From the NCBI GenBank assembly GCA_030592245.1, contig JAUVJV010000016.1:1-13339 (forward strand): DNA of 13,339 nucleotides, written 5' to 3'. Shown here piece by piece: positions 1 to 7,197 of this stretch. A model generated the notes under the pieces. The model was not told the DNA's origin. It was given only the letters and a program-made list of their open reading frames with translations, and did no database searches. Numbering within the stretch: position 1 is the stretch's first letter; every line of letters begins with the position of its first letter. The DNA is from Candidatus Eiseniibacteriota bacterium (GTDB lineage: Bacteria; Arandabacterota; Arandabacteria; Arandabacterales; Arandabacteraceae). Both the position numbers and the translations under genes were made by a program.

Positions 1-1
1 G

Positions 2-940
2 CTCGCGCTCGGGATGATCGACTCTCTGAACCGCCGCGGCAGACGCTATCCGTTTGTCATTCCTATGATGCTTGCCCTGACCGGGATATTGGGAATCGCG
101 CTTGTTGTAAGCAGCCTGAGGCGAGGTGGGGGCCTTGTACCGGTTCGGGGTCTTGTAGTGATGTTGCCGGCGCTGCTTGCCGGCGCCGCTCTCGGCCTCT
201 TCGCCATATCGCACGTGAATGCCGCTCTCCACGGCAGCCTCGCGTGGCGACAGGCCGACAAGGTCGTATTGTTTGATACCGAGCACACGACAGCCTCTTT
301 CTTCACCTACCCCGGCGCCCCCCGGCGGTCCGGCGCGATGGGCTTCGAGGTTCTTTATCTTTGTGCCCAGAGGATCGGAGCTCATCCCTCGACGGGTAGC
401 CTGAAAGAGCTATGCGCCATCCAGCCTTCCGGCGCGGTAGTCGTCAACCCGTCACGGAGCTTTTCCGGAGAGGATCTTAACTCTGTCGATACATTCCTGA
501 GAGAGGGTGGAATGCTGCTCTTGCTCGACAGCATTCGCAATGGAGCCTCGACGGCCAATGAGCTGCTTGGGAATTATGGCCTTGGCGTTGGTCCGGTCCA
601 GGAACCAGGGGTGCTCACAGTGGGGCAAGGAGCAGATGTCACTTCGGAGCACAGGGGGTGCATCACCCCTCGACTGGCCGTCTGGGGTGGCCTCGAACTG
701 AGTCATGATGAATCGGGCAGGGCACGAGCGGCGTTTGTACCGGTCGGCAGAGGTGTGCTCCTGGTTGCCACCGACTCTTACGGTTATTCCCACCACGTGC
801 TGGGTTCCCTGCTTGAGCATTCAAGACCCTCGCCGCCGATGCTTGATCTCTATTCAGAAATATATGACCTGCTGGGAAACCTGATTCGGCGTGACGCAAA
901 CCCGGAAAATGCTTGTGCAGCGCCAGGCTTGAAGTACTGA
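2..940 (+). CDS. Membrane-anchored protein with DUF4350-like domain, 5'-truncated by window edge
   Basis: The frame is open to the left edge: four codons precede the first ATG at 14, so this is probably the 3' part of a longer gene. Counting from that ATG, two hydrophobic segments lie at about residues 13-35 and 47-68. A soluble region of about 240 residues follows. It includes a stretch around residues 140-180 with VVVNPSRSFSGEDLNSVD and then REGGMLLLLDS. That pattern resembles DUF4350/GATase1-like domains, in which a beta strand is followed by 'fs.ee...l..fv..GG.lll.d'. Such domains often occur in membrane proteins beside MoxR and DUF58 genes, but no such neighbour is visible here. The function is unknown. 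The stop at 938-940 lies inside the promoter proposed for the next gene. Family assignment is tentative; that the ORF is coding is much safer. Confidence 0.65.
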   Translation, partial: LALGMIDSLNRRGRRYPFVIPMMLALTGILGIALVVSSLRRGGGLVPVRGLVVMLPALLAGAALGLFAISHVNAALHGSLAWRQADKVVLFDTEHTTASFFTYPGAPRRSGAMGFEVLYLCAQRIGAHPSTGSLKELCAIQPSGAVVVNPSRSFSGEDLNSVDTFLREGGMLLLLDSIRNGASTANELLGNYGLGVGPVQEPGVLTVGQGADVTSEHRGCITPRLAVWGGLELSHDESGRARAAFVPVGRGVLLVATDSYGYSHHVLGSLLEHSRPSPPMLDLYSEIYDLLGNLIRRDANPENACAAPGLKY

Positions 941-957
941 AGGGAGTATGCTACACT
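929..957 (+). promoter_or_regulatory. sigma70-type promoter of the M6 protease gene
   Basis: TTGAAG (929-934), a 17-bp spacer, then TACACT (952-957), preceded by an extended -10 TG at 949-950. The -35 overlaps the last codons of the upstream gene. The predicted start near 964 would give a leader of about 90 nt before the ATG at 1054. A second TTGACG at 963-968 has no convincing -10 partner. Confidence 0.5.
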
Positions 958-1053
958 GGCTCTTGACGGGTGGAGGCACACACCCTTGATACGACCCGCG
1001 TGATTTGGCATCCAACCCGTATGGTTCCACATTCAGCTAGAGAGGTGACGGAA

Positions 1054-3198
1054 ATGAGACCAATGTGGGTATTGCTTGTGGCGGGGATCCTCCTCGTTGT
1101 TTTCAGTGTTTCAGGCCACTCGATGCCGATTTCCCCGCGCGCGCAGGAAAAGGCGAGGGAGATGGCTTCCCTCTTGGATGAGGTCATGGCCCCGCCTCCG
1201 GAGTGGGTGAACGTGCCGCTGGCGGTTCCGGCCGCCGGGCACATCGGAAATTACAATCTCCTTCTCATCGTAATCGGGTTCAGTGATCTGGCGAACACCC
1301 ACTCGAGGGCGTCTTTCGACAGCATGGCCTTCAATGGCTGGCCGACGGGCACCATCGATGATTACTACACCGAGGTCTCCTATGGGAATCTCACCCTCTC
1401 AGGCCAGGCCCTGGGATGGTATACGGGGAGCCAGACGCGCGCCTACTATGGTAATGGGCAGAAGGGTTGGGGCGCATATCCCCAGAACACCGCCAAGCTG
1501 GTAGAGGAGGCGGTGGATGCCGCCGAGGCGGCCGGATGTGATTTTTCCCAGTACGACAATGATGGCGACGGCGAGGCCGAGTCCATCATAATCGTTCATG
1601 CCGGTGAAGGAAGCGAAACCAGCCTCGATGCCAATGATATCCAGAGCCATGTCAGCAAGATCTCGAGCATGGGCGGTACGGCCAGGTCCTATGACGGGGT
1701 TATAGTTGACACCTATGCCTGCTGCCCCGAGCTCCAGGCTCCGGCGGCCCACATCAATATCGGCGTCTACTGCCATGAGTACGGCCACATCCTGGGCCTG
1801 CCCGATCTCTATGATGTCGGCAGGTGGTGTACGAGCACCTATAGCTGGGGCATAGGGGCCTGGGGGCTCATGTCATTTGGCGGTTGGGGCGGCGATGTCG
1901 TGACCCCATCCAGCCCCACCCATATGTGCTCCTGGTCAAAGGCCCGGCTGGGATGGCTGACTCCTGTGCCCTTCTCGGGCTGGTCGTCGACCTTTACGCT
2001 GAACCGCCTGGAGCAGTATGCGGAAGCGGCCAGGATAGGCATGAATACCCGGGAGAGCGAGTACTTCCTGGTTGAATACCGGGACTCTTCTTATGGCTTT
2101 GACGCGAGCCTGGTAAAGAGCGGGCTCCTCATCTATCACGTCGATGACAATATGGTATTCGAAAACGACTGCGAGAACGGCGGCACCTGCACCTCCGGAG
2201 GGTTCCACTATATGCTGGCGCTCGAGCAGCCCGATGGAAACTACGATCTGGATTGCGGGGCGATCGGCAACTATGCAGACAGGGGAGATGCTTATCCCTA
2301 CCAGATGGTGGGCACATTCGATGGTTCATCGACGCCCAACTCGAACACCTATGACGGCAATCCATCGGGGGCCTCGGTAAGCGGCGTGGGATTCACGCCC
2401 GGCCAGGCCCATATGTTTATCACCAGCGGCGAGCTCTTCCCGGAGATCGCCTACGATGACTCCTACTACAATATCTGCTACCGATTCGGAGTAAACGATG
2501 CGGGCTTTGCCTTGAGGATCACCCCGCCGGCCTATCCGGCCCAGGTCCGGGGCCTGCTGTTCATGAGCTGTGACTACACTTTCAAGGACTTCCAGTGCCG
2601 GATATGGGATGACTCAGGTACAGGCGGAGCCCCGGGGAGCCCGATCTCTCCGGTGCACACGGTAACGGGCGCCACCCAGCTCACCTGGACTTATGAGGAC
2701 TTCATGTCGGATAGCGTCTATGTAACCTCGGGAGATTTCTGGGCGGTGTACATCGAGTACAATAACTCGCAGCTCGCCACCGACAATGACTCTCCCTGGT
2801 CCGGAAGGACGATGACGTACTACCTGGGGAGCTTCGGCGCGGACAATGGTGCGTACGGCAACTACATGATAAGAGCCGTGGTGGACACGACCTATTGCGC
2901 CGGCGCAAGTCCCGGCCTCCTTGACGGGTTCTCCGTGAAGGCAGGCCCCAACCCGTTCAAGGACCTTGTCACGATCAACTTCGCAGTGGGTGCGCCTGCA
3001 AAGATCTCGCTCACCATTTACGATGTCAGCGGCAGGCGCCTCAGGGATCTTGCCGGAGGAACTTACCCTGCCGGTGCGCATTCGCTGGCCTGGGATGGTA
3101 AGGACTCCAAAGGGCGTGCCGTTGGTGCGGGTATTTACTTCTACAGGTTCTCCTCGGGACTTCACCGCGAGACGGGCAAGCTCAGCTTGCTGAGATAG
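1054..3198 (+). CDS. Secreted M6-family (immune inhibitor A-like) metalloprotease with C-terminal FlgD-like domain
   Basis: 714 aa. I chose the ATG at 1054 because AGAGAGGTG sits just upstream and the first residues form a clean signal peptide (MRPMWVLLVAGILLVVFSVS, likely cleaved near residue 23). An in-frame GTG at 970 would bury that signal. The zinc-binding motif HEYGHILGLPDLYD starts at residue 241: H241 and H245 are ligands, E242 the catalytic base, and D251 the likely third ligand. This is the HExxHxxGxxD signature of M6 peptidases. The middle region is rich in Asp, Gly, Tyr and Cys, as in secreted calcium-stabilised proteases. Residues about 625-714 (GPNPF, IYDVSGRRLR, HSLAWDGKD, GAGIYFYRF) form a FlgD-like Ig domain typical of exported proteins in the FCB group and allied candidate phyla, where it serves cell-surface attachment or sorting. 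Role: probable extracellular protein degradation; substrate unknown. Confidence 0.93.
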   Translation: MRPMWVLLVAGILLVVFSVSGHSMPISPRAQEKAREMASLLDEVMAPPPEWVNVPLAVPAAGHIGNYNLLLIVIGFSDLANTHSRASFDSMAFNGWPTGTIDDYYTEVSYGNLTLSGQALGWYTGSQTRAYYGNGQKGWGAYPQNTAKLVEEAVDAAEAAGCDFSQYDNDGDGEAESIIIVHAGEGSETSLDANDIQSHVSKISSMGGTARSYDGVIVDTYACCPELQAPAAHINIGVYCHEYGHILGLPDLYDVGRWCTSTYSWGIGAWGLMSFGGWGGDVVTPSSPTHMCSWSKARLGWLTPVPFSGWSSTFTLNRLEQYAEAARIGMNTRESEYFLVEYRDSSYGFDASLVKSGLLIYHVDDNMVFENDCENGGTCTSGGFHYMLALEQPDGNYDLDCGAIGNYADRGDAYPYQMVGTFDGSSTPNSNTYDGNPSGASVSGVGFTPGQAHMFITSGELFPEIAYDDSYYNICYRFGVNDAGFALRITPPAYPAQVRGLLFMSCDYTFKDFQCRIWDDSGTGGAPGSPISPVHTVTGATQLTWTYEDFMSDSVYVTSGDFWAVYIEYNNSQLATDNDSPWSGRTMTYYLGSFGADNGAYGNYMIRAVVDTTYCAGASPGLLDGFSVKAGPNPFKDLVTINFAVGAPAKISLTIYDVSGRRLRDLAGGTYPAGAHSLAWDGKDSKGRAVGAGIYFYRFSSGLHRETGKLSLLR

Positions 3199-3225
3199 CG
3201 CGCCGGACAGAGCGTGGGGTACAGG

Positions 3226-3303
3226 GCGAACCTGATGGGTTGTGCGAGACCCTGATGGGCCGGGTGAGACCTCGATGGGCCGTGTGTGACCCTTGACGCT
3301 CCG
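3226..3303 (+). repeat. Four degenerate 20-bp tandem repeats upstream of the secreted-protein promoter
   Basis: Units begin near 3226 (18 nt), 3244, 3264 and 3284 and approximate GYGAGACCYTGATGGGCCGK. Units 2 and 3 are the closest pair; the first is two bases short and the last has diverged and supplies the -35 box (TTGACG, 3293-3298). The exact 20-bp period is two helical turns, so all units would face the same side of the DNA. No coding frame explains it. Confidence 0.6.
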
Positions 3304-3321
3304 GGCCGCCGTGAATACAGT
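3293..3321 (+). promoter_or_regulatory. sigma70-type promoter of the Cys-rich exported protein
   Basis: TTGACG (3293-3298), 17-bp spacer, TACAGT (3316-3321). The -35 lies in the last unit of the 20-bp tandem repeat. The predicted start near 3328 gives a leader of about 100 nt before the ATG at 3430. Confidence 0.5.
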
Positions 3322-3429
3322 ATTGATGGAAGCGGGCAGGTAGCATTCCGGCTTCCTTGCACCGGTTTCCTTACAATTGAATACGCACCCGTCATGATGT
3401 GCGTCTTGGCCACCAAGGAGGTGGATATC

Positions 3430-4035
3430 ATGAGTAAGACCCTGTTGACGGTACTCATCCTCGCCCTGGCAATCACCATCCCCTGCTTCGCCGGCAACAA
3501 CCCCTACTACAAGGTCGCCGTGCATGTGCTCCCACGCGACTGCGACCGCAACTGCGTCTTCGGAATGCCGGATATCGATAATGCCTGTGACATCAATTCG
3601 ACCTATCACGGCCCCGAGGAATTCGAGATCTTTCCTGTGTTCTATGATCTTACCGAGGTCTACTGTCTGGAATACGCGATCGAGTGGACCGGAGACTACA
3701 GCTGTGCCTATACACCCTGCGGCTATTCCCACATCGGGGAGATCTTGTGGTCCGGTGACTGGATAGCCCAGTGCTTCGATGGCTGTCAGCCCGGCCCCGT
3801 TATGATCCCGGGCTGGGGCTGGATGGAGATGAACACACCCGGCACAATCTGCGTTGCGCCGCCCCAGCATACAGGCGAGATCAAGGTCCTGGACTGTACG
3901 GGGGAGGGCATCGACAACCCGGTCGCGACCTATTGTGCCGGTGTCCAGGGCGCCGCCGGAGATGACCCCTGCAGAGATCTCGTGCGTGCCACGGAGCCGA
4001 CCAGCTGGAGCTCGGTCAAAGCCATGTTCAGGTAG
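3430..4035 (+). CDS. Exported Cys-rich protein of unknown function
   Basis: 201 aa. The start is the ATG at 3430, preceded by AAGGAGGTG at good spacing and followed by a signal peptide (MSKTLLTVLILALAITIPCF, then AG, cleavage about residue 22). The open frame runs upstream to 3286, but that part lacks a signal and crosses the promoter. The mature part is rich in Cys (more than ten), Trp, Tyr and acidic residues, with CDRNCVFGMPDIDNACDIN near the start, a GDYSCAYTPCGYSHIGEI stretch, GPVMIPGWGWMEMNTPGTIC, and a C-terminal PTSWSSVKAMFR. I do not recognise a named domain. The many cysteines suggest disulfides outside the cytoplasm. The short Ser/Thr-Trp-x-x-hydrophobic-Lys-x-hydrophobic-(Tyr/Phe)-Arg ending recalls similar exported proteins in candidate-phylum genomes, but I hold that only loosely. 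It is monocistronic: its own promoter lies upstream and a hairpin follows the stop. Confidence 0.8.
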   Translation: MSKTLLTVLILALAITIPCFAGNNPYYKVAVHVLPRDCDRNCVFGMPDIDNACDINSTYHGPEEFEIFPVFYDLTEVYCLEYAIEWTGDYSCAYTPCGYSHIGEILWSGDWIAQCFDGCQPGPVMIPGWGWMEMNTPGTICVAPPQHTGEIKVLDCTGEGIDNPVATYCAGVQGAAGDDPCRDLVRATEPTSWSSVKAMFR

Positions 4036-4045
4036 GAGACTCACC

Positions 4046-4065
4046 GAGGCGCAATTCGGCGCCTC
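4046..4065 (+). terminator. Terminator-like hairpin after the Cys-rich protein gene
   Basis: A perfect 7-bp stem GAGGCGC/GCGCCTC with loop AATTCG, 10 nt after the stop codon. The downstream tract is TCTCTGCT, only weakly U-rich, so termination efficiency is uncertain. It separates this gene from the MerR-VWA operon. Confidence 0.55.
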
Positions 4066-4112
4066 TCTCTGCTGCCCTCCTGAAGATTCTCCAGATAATA
4101 CTCATTCTTCGC

Positions 4113-4141
4113 TTGACATAATGACAGTAGACTGTTATTAT
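4113..4141 (+). promoter_or_regulatory. Near-consensus promoter of the MerR-VWA operon
   Basis: TTGACA (4113-4118), 17-bp spacer, TATTAT (4136-4141). The -35 is perfect and the -10 matches 5 of 6. Transcription should begin about 4147-4149, which is the A of the ATG at 4148. Classical MerR-activated promoters have 19-20 bp spacers; the 17-bp spacer here suggests repression rather than MerR-type activation. Confidence 0.8.
4118..4141. promoter_or_regulatory. 24-bp palindromic operator, probably bound by the MerR-type regulator
   Basis: ATAATGACAGT (4118-4128), AG, ACTGTTATTAT (4131-4141). The arms are complementary at 10 of 11 positions. The palindrome fills the space from the last base of the -35 to the end of the -10, exactly where MerR-family dimers bind. 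Autoregulation is inferred. Confidence 0.7.
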
Positions 4142-4147
4142 ATGGCC

Positions 4148-4531
4148 ATGGAAACTAAGAAATACACGATTCAGGAATTATCGGAACTAACCGGATTTAC
4201 CCGTAGGACAATAAGATACTACATCCAGGAAGGCTTGCTGGAGGCGCCGGCCGGCCGCGGGCGAGGAGGGTTCTATTTTGACAGTCATCTGCAAAGACTG
4301 TACCACATCAAGGCTCTCCAAGACCGGGGCTTAAGGCTGGGCGTGATTTCCGAGATGCTGATCACCGAGCCGGCACCCGAGATTTCCATCCAGAGGGGGG
4401 TGTATGTACGGCACGAGATAGCGCAGGGTGTTGAGCTCCATATCGACAGGCATCTCGAAGAGGACAGAGGACGAGACATAGTCGAAGTGATTCGAATCGC
4501 CAGGTCCATCCTGGCCCGAAGGAGGCGTTGA
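4148..4531 (+). CDS. MerR-family transcriptional regulator
   Basis: 127 aa from the ATG at 4148; an ATG at 4142 would add two residues. No Shine-Dalgarno sequence precedes either, which fits a leaderless transcript starting at 4148. The MerR winged-HTH covers about residues 5-75: YTIQELSELTGFTRRTIRYY is the helix-turn-helix, followed by the wing (EGLLEAPAGRGRGGFYFD) and the second helical pair (LYHIKALQDRGLRLGVISEM). The C-terminal part (about 76-127) is short, has no Cys cluster like the metal-sensing MerR proteins, and ends in a basic helix (ILARRRR). The effector is unknown. It lies 2 bp upstream of the VIT/VWA gene, so the pair is co-transcribed. Its most likely target is the palindrome in its own promoter. 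Confidence 0.9.
   Translation: METKKYTIQELSELTGFTRRTIRYYIQEGLLEAPAGRGRGGFYFDSHLQRLYHIKALQDRGLRLGVISEMLITEPAPEISIQRGVYVRHEIAQGVELHIDRHLEEDRGRDIVEVIRIARSILARRRR
4519..4525 (+). promoter_or_regulatory. Ribosome-binding site deciding the VIT/VWA start
   Basis: AAGGAGG lies 8 nt before the ATG at 4534. It is too close (2 nt) to the alternative TTG at 4528. It is embedded in the 3' end of the MerR gene. Confidence 0.8.
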
Positions 4532-4533
4532 GC

Positions 4534-6906
4534 ATGACAGGCCTGTACGGGCTACACACACCGGATTCTGACCCCATACCGCTCAAGGGCGTTAGGGTTG
4601 AGGGAGATATCCTGGGAAGGGGCGCGAGGGTCCGGGTCCTCCAGAGGTTTAAGAATGAAGAGAAGAAGGCGGTCGAGGCCATCTACCGGTTTCCCCTGCC
4701 GGAAGGCGCTGCCGTGTGCGGTTTCAGGGCGCGCGTCGGGAAGCGCACGGTCGACGGTAAGGTGGAGGAGCGTGAGAAGGCATTTGAGATCTACGATAAA
4801 GCTCTTGTCCAGGGCCACGGCGCCTACCTGCTCGACCAGGAACGGCCCAATATATTCACCCTTTCGGTGGGCAATCTCAAGCCCCGCCAGGAGGCAGTCG
4901 TCGAGATTGAGTATGTGACCCTCCTCGATACCGTGGACAACAAGGTCCGGTTTCATCTTCCCACTACCATATCCCCGAGGTATGTCCCCAACGGGATGCC
5001 GGATGCGGGTGGTATTCCGGAAGAGGACAGGATTCATCCCGAGTATGCTCCCGATGTGCCCTATGGGTTGACCATGTCGCTCAGGGTGCATGCTGGTGAC
5101 GCGATCGAGGCGGTCGAGTCTCCCAGCCATGCTATCAAGGTGGAGATGGGAAAGCGCCAGCTCTCGGTCTCCTTTGCCACCGACAGCGTGAGAATGGACA
5201 GGGACCTCATCCTCTACGTGACCCACAAGGCGGGTACTCCATCCAGGGCATACCGGTACAAAGAGAAGGGAAAGACATTCATCCAGCTCGACTTTGTGCT
5301 TGATGGCGAGACTGCCAGGGCCCGCGGGAAGAAAGGTCGGCCAGAAAAGAGGGAGATCATATTCGTCCTGGACTGTTCGGGTTCGATGATGGGCGACTCG
5401 ATCAATGAGGCCAGGAAAGCTCTCGAGATTTGCCTCAGAGCGCTTGAACCCGGTACAGCATTCAATGTGTACCGTTTCGGGTCGGTCTTCGAAAGCGTCT
5501 TCGAGAAGCCTGTGACCTATGACAAGAAGAGCCTCAAAACTGCGCTTCAGGCTCTTAAGCACACAGATGCCGACCTCGGGGGCACGGAGATTCTCACTCC
5601 GCTCCAGCATATATACGGCAATAAGCTGCTGCGGGGTTGTGCTTCCAGGGAGATAATCCTCATAACCGACGGACAGGTGGCCAACGATGAAGAGGTATTC
5701 AAGCTGGCCAGGGCCGGCCAGCCGAAGACCAGGGTCTTCTCCATCGGTATCGGGGCGGGTCCGGATGATCACCTGATAAAGGGTCTGGCCAGGGCGGGTC
5801 GCGGAGCCTCGGAATTCATCTACCCGGGTGAGCGGATCGAGCCCAAGGTGATGGCCATTTTCAGCAAGGTTAGTGAGGCCAGGCTGCTGGATCCGGTTAT
5901 CTCCTGGGGAGGTAAGGATTCAGAGCAGGCCCCAGGTGAGCCGGTCTTCTTCGGCGGGAGTCCGGTCACGGTTTGCTGCAAGCAAGAGGACAGCGGAAGG
6001 AAGGCGGGCAAAGTAGCGGCGGGCACTCTCTCGATAAAGGGCAAGCTGGGTGGCCGCAGCCGCAAGTGGGAACTCGAGATAGTCGACCTGAAGGCGCCGG
6101 ATCTTCCCATCCCAGCACTCTGGGCGCGAGAGAGGATAAGGGACCTCGAGGGATCAGGAGGTGAATCCGCCGAAAGGGGCTCCCGCCAGACAGAACGGAA
6201 GGCGCGGATGATAAGGGACACGATCGTCTTGCTTTCAAGGAAGTACGGCGTGCTCTCAAGTCTCACCAGCTATATCGCCGTTGAGAAGCGCCAGGAGAAG
6301 GACACGGCCACGGGAGAGCGAGGGCTGAGGAAGGTCCCGGTGCTCGTGACCATGGGATGGCACGGCATCGGGAGCGTCACCGGGGCACGGCCGATGGTGA
6401 TGTACCACATGCCTGTAGATGCGATGGGCTCAACACCACGCGCGGGTCACTCCAGGAAGCTCATCATGCCCGCGAGGGGAGAGATGATGCAGGCGTATCG
6501 GGAAATAGGTGCTGGACGCATTCGAGCTACCCGGAAACCCGGTTCGTCGGCCACGGACATCCTGACGGAGATCTTCTCGCTTCAGGATGTGGACGGCTCA
6601 TTCGAGATCAGCGCTAAGGTAGCCCGGATGCTGGGGATCAAGGTCGCCGAACTCAGGAAGGCCGCAAAGGGAATCAATGCGGATTCAGATGTAGACCGCT
6701 TCCGCGTCCTATCGACGGCGGTGATTCTCAAGGTGCTTGCTGTGCATTTCCCGGCCCAGATGGCCAATTACCGGGGCTTGATCAAGAAGAGTACACGCTG
6801 GCTTCAGGGCGCAGTCGATGCTGGTGCGGCCCGGGTTGGTAAGAAGGGTCTCATGGATTGGGTCGAGGCATATGTCGAGAAGCGGGTGCGAATCAAGACC
6901 TCTTGA
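4534..6906 (+). CDS. VIT domain plus von Willebrand factor A domain protein
   Basis: 790 aa, cytoplasmic as far as can be seen (no signal peptide or membrane segment). Residues about 8-135 form a VIT domain (VRVLQRFKNEEKKAVEAIYR, FPLPEGAAVCGFRARVGKR, QERPNIFTLSVGNLKPRQEA). Residues about 274-445 form a VWA domain with an intact metal-ion-dependent adhesion site: D280-x-S282-x-S284 (DCSGSM), T351 (GGTEI) and D379 (ITDG). The C-terminal 110 residues (EIFSLQDVDGSFEISAKVA and following) resemble the helical tail of animal VWA5A/PARP4-type proteins. Eukaryotic relatives are the inter-alpha-trypsin inhibitor heavy chains and VWA5A; the bacterial members are poorly characterised and probably mediate protein-protein contacts through Mg2+. 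The MerR gene ends 2 bp upstream. The stop codon TGA lies inside the -35 box of the downstream 6S RNA promoter. Confidence 0.92.
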   Translation: MTGLYGLHTPDSDPIPLKGVRVEGDILGRGARVRVLQRFKNEEKKAVEAIYRFPLPEGAAVCGFRARVGKRTVDGKVEEREKAFEIYDKALVQGHGAYLLDQERPNIFTLSVGNLKPRQEAVVEIEYVTLLDTVDNKVRFHLPTTISPRYVPNGMPDAGGIPEEDRIHPEYAPDVPYGLTMSLRVHAGDAIEAVESPSHAIKVEMGKRQLSVSFATDSVRMDRDLILYVTHKAGTPSRAYRYKEKGKTFIQLDFVLDGETARARGKKGRPEKREIIFVLDCSGSMMGDSINEARKALEICLRALEPGTAFNVYRFGSVFESVFEKPVTYDKKSLKTALQALKHTDADLGGTEILTPLQHIYGNKLLRGCASREIILITDGQVANDEEVFKLARAGQPKTRVFSIGIGAGPDDHLIKGLARAGRGASEFIYPGERIEPKVMAIFSKVSEARLLDPVISWGGKDSEQAPGEPVFFGGSPVTVCCKQEDSGRKAGKVAAGTLSIKGKLGGRSRKWELEIVDLKAPDLPIPALWARERIRDLEGSGGESAERGSRQTERKARMIRDTIVLLSRKYGVLSSLTSYIAVEKRQEKDTATGERGLRKVPVLVTMGWHGIGSVTGARPMVMYHMPVDAMGSTPRAGHSRKLIMPARGEMMQAYREIGAGRIRATRKPGSSATDILTEIFSLQDVDGSFEISAKVARMLGIKVAELRKAAKGINADSDVDRFRVLSTAVILKVLAVHFPAQMANYRGLIKKSTRWLQGAVDAGAARVGKKGLMDWVEAYVEKRVRIKTS

Positions 6907-6931
6907 CAGCGCTTGCCCGGGCTGATATACT
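6903..6931 (+). promoter_or_regulatory. Strong sigma70 promoter of the 6S RNA
   Basis: TTGACA (6903-6908), 17-bp spacer, TATACT (6926-6931) with extended -10 TG at 6923-6924. The -35 contains the VWA stop codon (6904-6906). The predicted start near 6938 leaves about 30 nt before the 6S closing stem, consistent with a precursor trimmed at the 5' end. Confidence 0.8.
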
Positions 6932-6967
6932 GAGTATCTAGAGTGAACTAAAACCGAATAGCAAATC

Positions 6968-7157
6968 AAAATCCCTGCCGTTGCAAGCGATATTAGCAGT
7001 GTGTACTGAGCCAACAGAGCGATGTACGGGAGCCCGATCTCTCATGTGGATTGCATGTCTGGACTGTACCGGAAGCTATGAAACGTGAGATAGGGCACCC
7101 ACCTGGTTAAATCCGGGATCAAGTATATGCTGTGAACGCGGCTCTGGCGGGGATTTT
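6968..7157 (+). ncRNA. ssrS: 6S RNA
   Basis: About 190 nt, the usual 6S size. The ends pair over 12 bp (6968-6979 AAAATCCCTGCC with 7146-7157 GGCGGGGATTTT, one U-G), continued by GTTGC (6980-6984) with GCGGC (7138-7142) across a 3-nt bulge, and a U-rich end follows. The 5' strand (GTTGCAAGCG, then CAGT and CTGAGCC) closely follows E. coli 6S (GTTCGCAAGCG, CAGT, CTGAGCC). The 3' strand has CACCTGG-TTAAAT-CCGGG-ATCAAG, a hairpin matching the CACCT...GGTTCAAG element of 6S. A second stem (GCCC 7032-7035 and CTCATGT 7041-7047 with ACGTGAG 7083-7089 and GGGC 7093-7096) forms the upper arm beyond a large bubble. 6S RNA imitates an open promoter and sequesters sigma70 RNA polymerase in stationary phase. 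Exact ends are estimates. Confidence 0.88.
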
Positions 7158-7197
7158 TCTATTTGATTCGCCGAGTCAATTGCATTCTTGGCCTCGG

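Noticed and set aside
2614..4044. 476-aa open frame on the minus strand
   Set aside because: It lies antisense to the M6 protease end and the exported Cys-rich gene, both well supported, crosses their promoter, and has no recognisable domain. It is a GC-rich shadow frame.
4552..5772. 406-aa open frame on the minus strand
   Set aside because: Antisense to the VIT/VWA gene, whose domains are unmistakable; no family features of its own.
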